DNA of 8,801 nt from Chloroflexota bacterium (GTDB lineage: Bacteria; Chloroflexota; Chloroflexia; QHBQ01; JADMIH01), in NCBI GenBank assembly GCA_015478675.1, contig JADMIH010000160.1, positions 1 to 8,801 of the forward strand. Direction: 5' to 3'. The notes under the pieces are model-generated. The model worked only from the letters and a program-made list of their open reading frames with translations. It was not told the DNA's origin and made no database searches. The translations under genes and the position numbers were made by a program. Within the stretch, counting starts at the first letter, position 1, and each line of letters opens with the position of its first letter. This document shows positions 5,428-8,801 of the stretch, in pieces.

Positions 5428-8400
5428 GGCATTGTGAGCGAAGTGCAGAGGGCGATTGACAATATGTTTCAATCCTCACCCAGTGCGAACACCGGGTGCT
5501 ACGCCCGACGCTATAATAGAGAGCTTGATGATATTTAGAGTTTCAATCCTCACCCAGTGCGAACACCGGGTGCTACTTGTTGTCTATTTTGTGGCAACTG
5601 CTACAGCACGCGGTTTCAATCCTCACCCAGTGCGAACACCGGGTGCTACGCGTAAGCACCGAGCCCCCACCCTTGAAGACGTGCTTGTTTCAATCCTCAC
5701 CCAGTGCGAACACCGGGTGCTACTATTCGGCGGGAGGCATAGGGCCAACGCGCACGCGTGTTTCAATCCTCACCCAGTGCGAACACCGGGTGCTACTATT
5801 GGGTTGCAAGCGTTATATACGCGTGGCCGTGTTTCAATCCTCACCCAGTGCGAACACCGGGTGCTACAGCGGCCAGGACGGCCAGGAGGACCGCCCCGCA
5901 AGCGTTTCAATCCTCACCCAGTGCGAACACCGGGTGCTACATGACGCCGGCCTTTGGGCCGTTCCCTCGGCCAACGTTTCAATCCTCACCCAGTGCGAAC
6001 ACCGGGTGCTACCCCCCGTAGCGTATGCTGTGGCTGATGCCTCCATAAGTTTCAATCCTCACCCAGTGCGAACACCGGGTGCTACCTCCATCTCATATGT
6101 TTACATAAGCCAGATTGAGTTTCAATCCTCACCCAGTGCGAACACCGGGTGCTACCTCTGCTCCTGCTCGGGTTTTACCGAAACCCCTACCTGTTTCAAT
6201 CCTCACCCAGTGCGAACACCGGGTGCTACGTTGTAACCCCCGCCACTAGGAGAAAAGTACTAGTGTTTCAATCCTCACCCAGTGCGAACACCGGGTGCTA
6301 CGTGCCCGTAAGGCTTGTGCATGCTTCTAGAGGCGTTTCAATCCTCACCCAGTGCGAACACCGGGTGCTACAGTCCTTTACAGCGCTAGGCTGACTAAGG
6401 TTAGATGTTTCAATCCTCACCCAGTGCGAACACCGGGTGCTACGCCGGTGGTGGGGGGTACTTGCGGCCAGCTTCCTCAGGTTTCAATCCTCACCCAGTG
6501 CGAACACCGGGTGCTACACACCGCGAGTAGGCTCTAAAGCCAGGTATATACCCTCGTTTCAATCCTCACCCAGTGCGAACACCGGGTGCTACGCATTGAT
6601 CGGCGGTAAAAAGGTAAAAGTAATAGAAGTTTCAATCCTCACCCAGTGCGAACACCGGGTGCTACCTTATAACATCAGGCACACTGAGTGCCACAATAAG
6701 GAGTTTCAATCCTCACCCAGTGCGAACACCGGGTGCTACGAGCACCAGTCAACCGCTTCTTCAAGCCGTCAAAGGTTTCAATCCTCACCCAGTGCGAACA
6801 CCGGGTGCTACCACCGTCCAATGCGACGCTTGCTACAAAGCGGTAAGGGTTTCAATCCTCACCCAGTGCGAACACCGGGTGCTACCGTTCTTCAACTTGA
6901 TCATGAAGCAGGGCCACTCTATCTTGTTTCAATCCTCACCCAGTGCGAACACCGGGTGCTACAAGTAAGTAAGGGTAGTCGTCATAAAAAGGTGGCGTTT
7001 CAATCCTCACCCAGTGCGAACACCGGGTGCTACGGGGTGGGCGTGGACTTAGCGGGGCGAATGCCTCGTTTCAATCCTCACCCAGTGCGAACACCGGGTG
7101 CTACTATCCACAGAGCACCTCAACGCGTGCCGGATGGTGGTTTCAATCCTCACCCAGTGCGAACACCGGGTGCTACCGCCCCATGCCCCCACCCCGCGTG
7201 TAGTAGTTGCAGTTTCAATCCTCACCCAGTGCGAACACCGGGTGCTACCCCGCTAGCATCCTTGCCTAATGCCCTTGCTAATCGCCCGTTTCAATCCTCA
7301 CCCAGTGCGAACACCGGGTGCTACCCGGCCAAATGGACCGGAAAGGAAACAATAAAATGTTTCAATCCTCACCCAGTGCGAACACCGGGTGCTACCTGTG
7401 TCACTCGCCACCACCTCCCCTCTTCTAAGGTTTCAATCCTCACCCAGTGCGAACACCGGGTGCTACCAGGTGCCGTCCGAGAAAGTGCCCGGCGTCACAT
7501 AGTTTCAATCCTCACCCAGTGCGAACACCGGGTGCTACATAACTTAGTTTCACGAGACAGAGCCGCATATAAAAGTTTCAATCCTCACCCAGTGCGAACA
7601 CCGGGTGCTACTGCGGCTGGACACGTGACCAGCTGGCCCGTAAAGGAGTTTCAATCCTCACCCAGTGCGAACACCGGGTGCTACTTCACGCCCATGCTCT
7701 TCGACTCACCCAAGCGGATGTTTCAATCCTCACCCAGTGCGAACACCGGGTGCTACGCCCGAGTTCGATAGCATCATCACGGATCACACCATGTTTCAAT
7801 CCTCACCCAGTGCGAACACCGGGTGCTACTCCTTCTCCTGGTAAACCGTAGCCCACGCGAACCAGTTTCAATCCTCACCCAGTGCGAACACCGGGTGCTA
7901 CCAGGTGCTCGACCTGATTGTGGGCGTGATGCAGGTGTTTCAATCCTCACCCAGTGCGAACACCGGGTGCTACCCCGCTCCTACTGTGGCTGCGCTGTTG
8001 TAACCACCGTTTCAATCCTCACCCAGTGCGAACACCGGGTGCTACACGATGATGGTGCTGGCGCTGCCCCCTGGTGGGGAGTTTCAATCCTCACCCAGTG
8101 CGAACACCGGGTGCTACTCTGTGCGCACTGTGACAAGGTTGTCATAGGGGAGGTTTCAATCCTCACCCAGTGCGAACACCGGGTGCTACCATCCAGTTTG
8201 GTAGCAACACGCTTAACCTCGATGTTTCAATCCTCACCCAGTGCGAACACCGGGTGCTACATTGCGCACCGGTGAGCAGCACCCCACAGCGCGTAGCTGT
8301 TTCAATCCTCACCCAGTGCGAACACCGGGTGCTACCCTTTGCTTTTGCTGTCGCTCCTCTCCCTGATGGGTGGTTTCAATCCTCACCCAGTGCGAACACC

Positions 8401-8741
8401 GGGTGCTACAGCTCGCCGAGCTTACCAGGATGGTGGGCAAGGTATGGTTTCAATCCTCACCCAGTGCGAACACCGGGTGCTACCTCCCTGGGCAAGCTGG
8501 GCGATTTCCTTGATACGCTGTTTCAATCCTCACCCAGTGCGAACACCGGGTGCTACCTGGCCCTGGTCAGGCGTGGGACGTTTCGCTGCTGCTGTTTCAA
8601 TCCTCACCCAGTGCGAACACCGGGTGCTACACCTATCCTGAGCTGAGGCTGCCGCTGCCCACCGAGTTTCAATCCTCACCCAGTGCGAACACCGGGTGCT
8701 ACGGCACAAACTCTCACAAACAGGCTCGGTGCTGAGAGGGA

Positions 8742-8778
8742 GTTTTAATCCTCACCCAGTGCGAACACCGGGTGCTAC
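8742..8778 (-). repeat. Variant repeat 51 with an altered crRNA handle
   Basis: This repeat begins GTTTTAATCC instead of GTTTCAATCC (T at 8746) and is otherwise consensus. In the minus-strand transcript the handle of the crRNA carrying spacer 50 (8703-8741) becomes AUUAAAAC instead of AUUGAAAC. The hairpin is unaffected. Confidence 0.9.
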
Positions 8779-8801
8779 CTACAGCACCAGAGTTGTAGCA
8801 T
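8779..8801. other. Partial spacer 51 or start of leader, cut by the window edge
   Basis: Only 23 nt follow the last repeat. They contain a 5-bp inverted repeat (CTACA/TGTAG) and are not AT-rich. Since spacers here are at least 33 nt, the window does not show whether another repeat follows. Confidence 0.5.

Larger units (their letters stand above)
5099..8778 (-). CRISPR. CRISPR array, at least 51 repeats of 37 nt, open at the right edge
   Basis: On the plus strand each repeat begins GTTTCAATCC and ends GGGTGCTAC. There are 51 repeats and 50 complete spacers of 33-40 nt (mean about 35.9). Repeat starts: 5099, 5174, 5248, 5320, 5391, 5466, 5540, 5613, 5687, 5760, 5831, 5904, 5976, 6049, 6119, 6193, 6265, 6335, 6407, 6481, 6556, 6629, 6703, 6775, 6849, 6926, 6997, 7068, 7140, 7212, 7288, 7359, 7430, 7502, 7575, 7648, 7720, 7793, 7865, 7937, 8009, 8081, 8153, 8224, 8299, 8373, 8447, 8520, 8594, 8666, 8742. 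Repeats 4 and 6-50 look identical. The minus strand is the likely transcript: it ends ATTGAAAC (crRNA handle) and forms a 9-bp hairpin, arms CACCCGGTG and CACTGGGTG around TTCG, with one G-U. Repeat length, handle and spacer size suit Cas6-processed type I or III systems. No cas gene is in the window, so the subtype is open. No two spacers looked identical by eye. Confidence 0.98.

Noticed and set aside
5097..8735. Long plus-strand open frames across the array (up to 444 codons, repeating FQSSPSANTGCY, VSILTQCEHRVL or FNPHPVRTPGAT)
   Set aside because: They arise because the CRISPR repeat has no stop codon in any plus-strand frame; the peptide repeats are translations of the repeat, not a protein.
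5136..8741. Possible strand bias of spacers as a sign of transcript targeting
   Set aside because: A rough hand count of stop triplets in the spacers gave somewhat more on the plus than on the minus strand, with no strong asymmetry; protospacer searches are needed before claiming a bias.

Overview
The window is a moderately GC-rich bacterial chromosome segment. A Rv2258c-type methyltransferase, a giant MalT/STAND-like LuxR regulator and a long CRISPR array ending in ATTGAAAC together fit a Chloroflexota-like or other large-genome, soil or thermal bacterium. This taxonomic guess is inference; no rRNA or housekeeping gene is present to confirm it.

Layout, left to right. 1-138: noncoding, with a GC-rich dyad. 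139-1215 (-): SAM-dependent methyltransferase with an N-terminal winged helix. 1282-1599 (-): small protein resembling antibiotic-biosynthesis-monooxygenase (ABM) dimers. The two minus-strand genes are 66 bp apart, each has a strong Shine-Dalgarno, and they probably form an operon with the ABM gene first. 1600-1797: intergenic, with a clear rho-independent terminator (1734-1755, minus) closing the next gene. 1798-4842 (-): 1014-residue STAND-type AAA ATPase with TPR-like repeats and a C-terminal LuxR helix-turn-helix. 4843-5098: noncoding, with an extended -10 promoter for the regulator and a 19-bp dyad just downstream of it.

5099-8778 and on past the right edge: a CRISPR array of at least 51 repeats of 37 nt and 50 complete spacers of 33-40 nt (mean about 35.9). 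Three lines of evidence put its transcript on the minus strand. The reverse complement of the repeat ends in ATTGAAAC, the usual crRNA 5' handle. The repeat hairpin is fully paired (one G-U) only as minus-strand RNA. The degenerate repeats cluster at the left end, as expected for the leader-distal end. The leader, and any adjacent cas genes, should then lie to the right of this window; no cas gene is inside it.

Everything in the window therefore reads on the minus strand: array, then regulator, then ABM-methyltransferase pair. No obvious terminator separates the array from the regulator, so read-through is possible. Whether the regulator controls the downstream pair is unknown. The most distinctive signals are the two repeat versions interleaved at the left end, whose differences fall at stem pairs, and the handle-altering variant repeat at the right edge.
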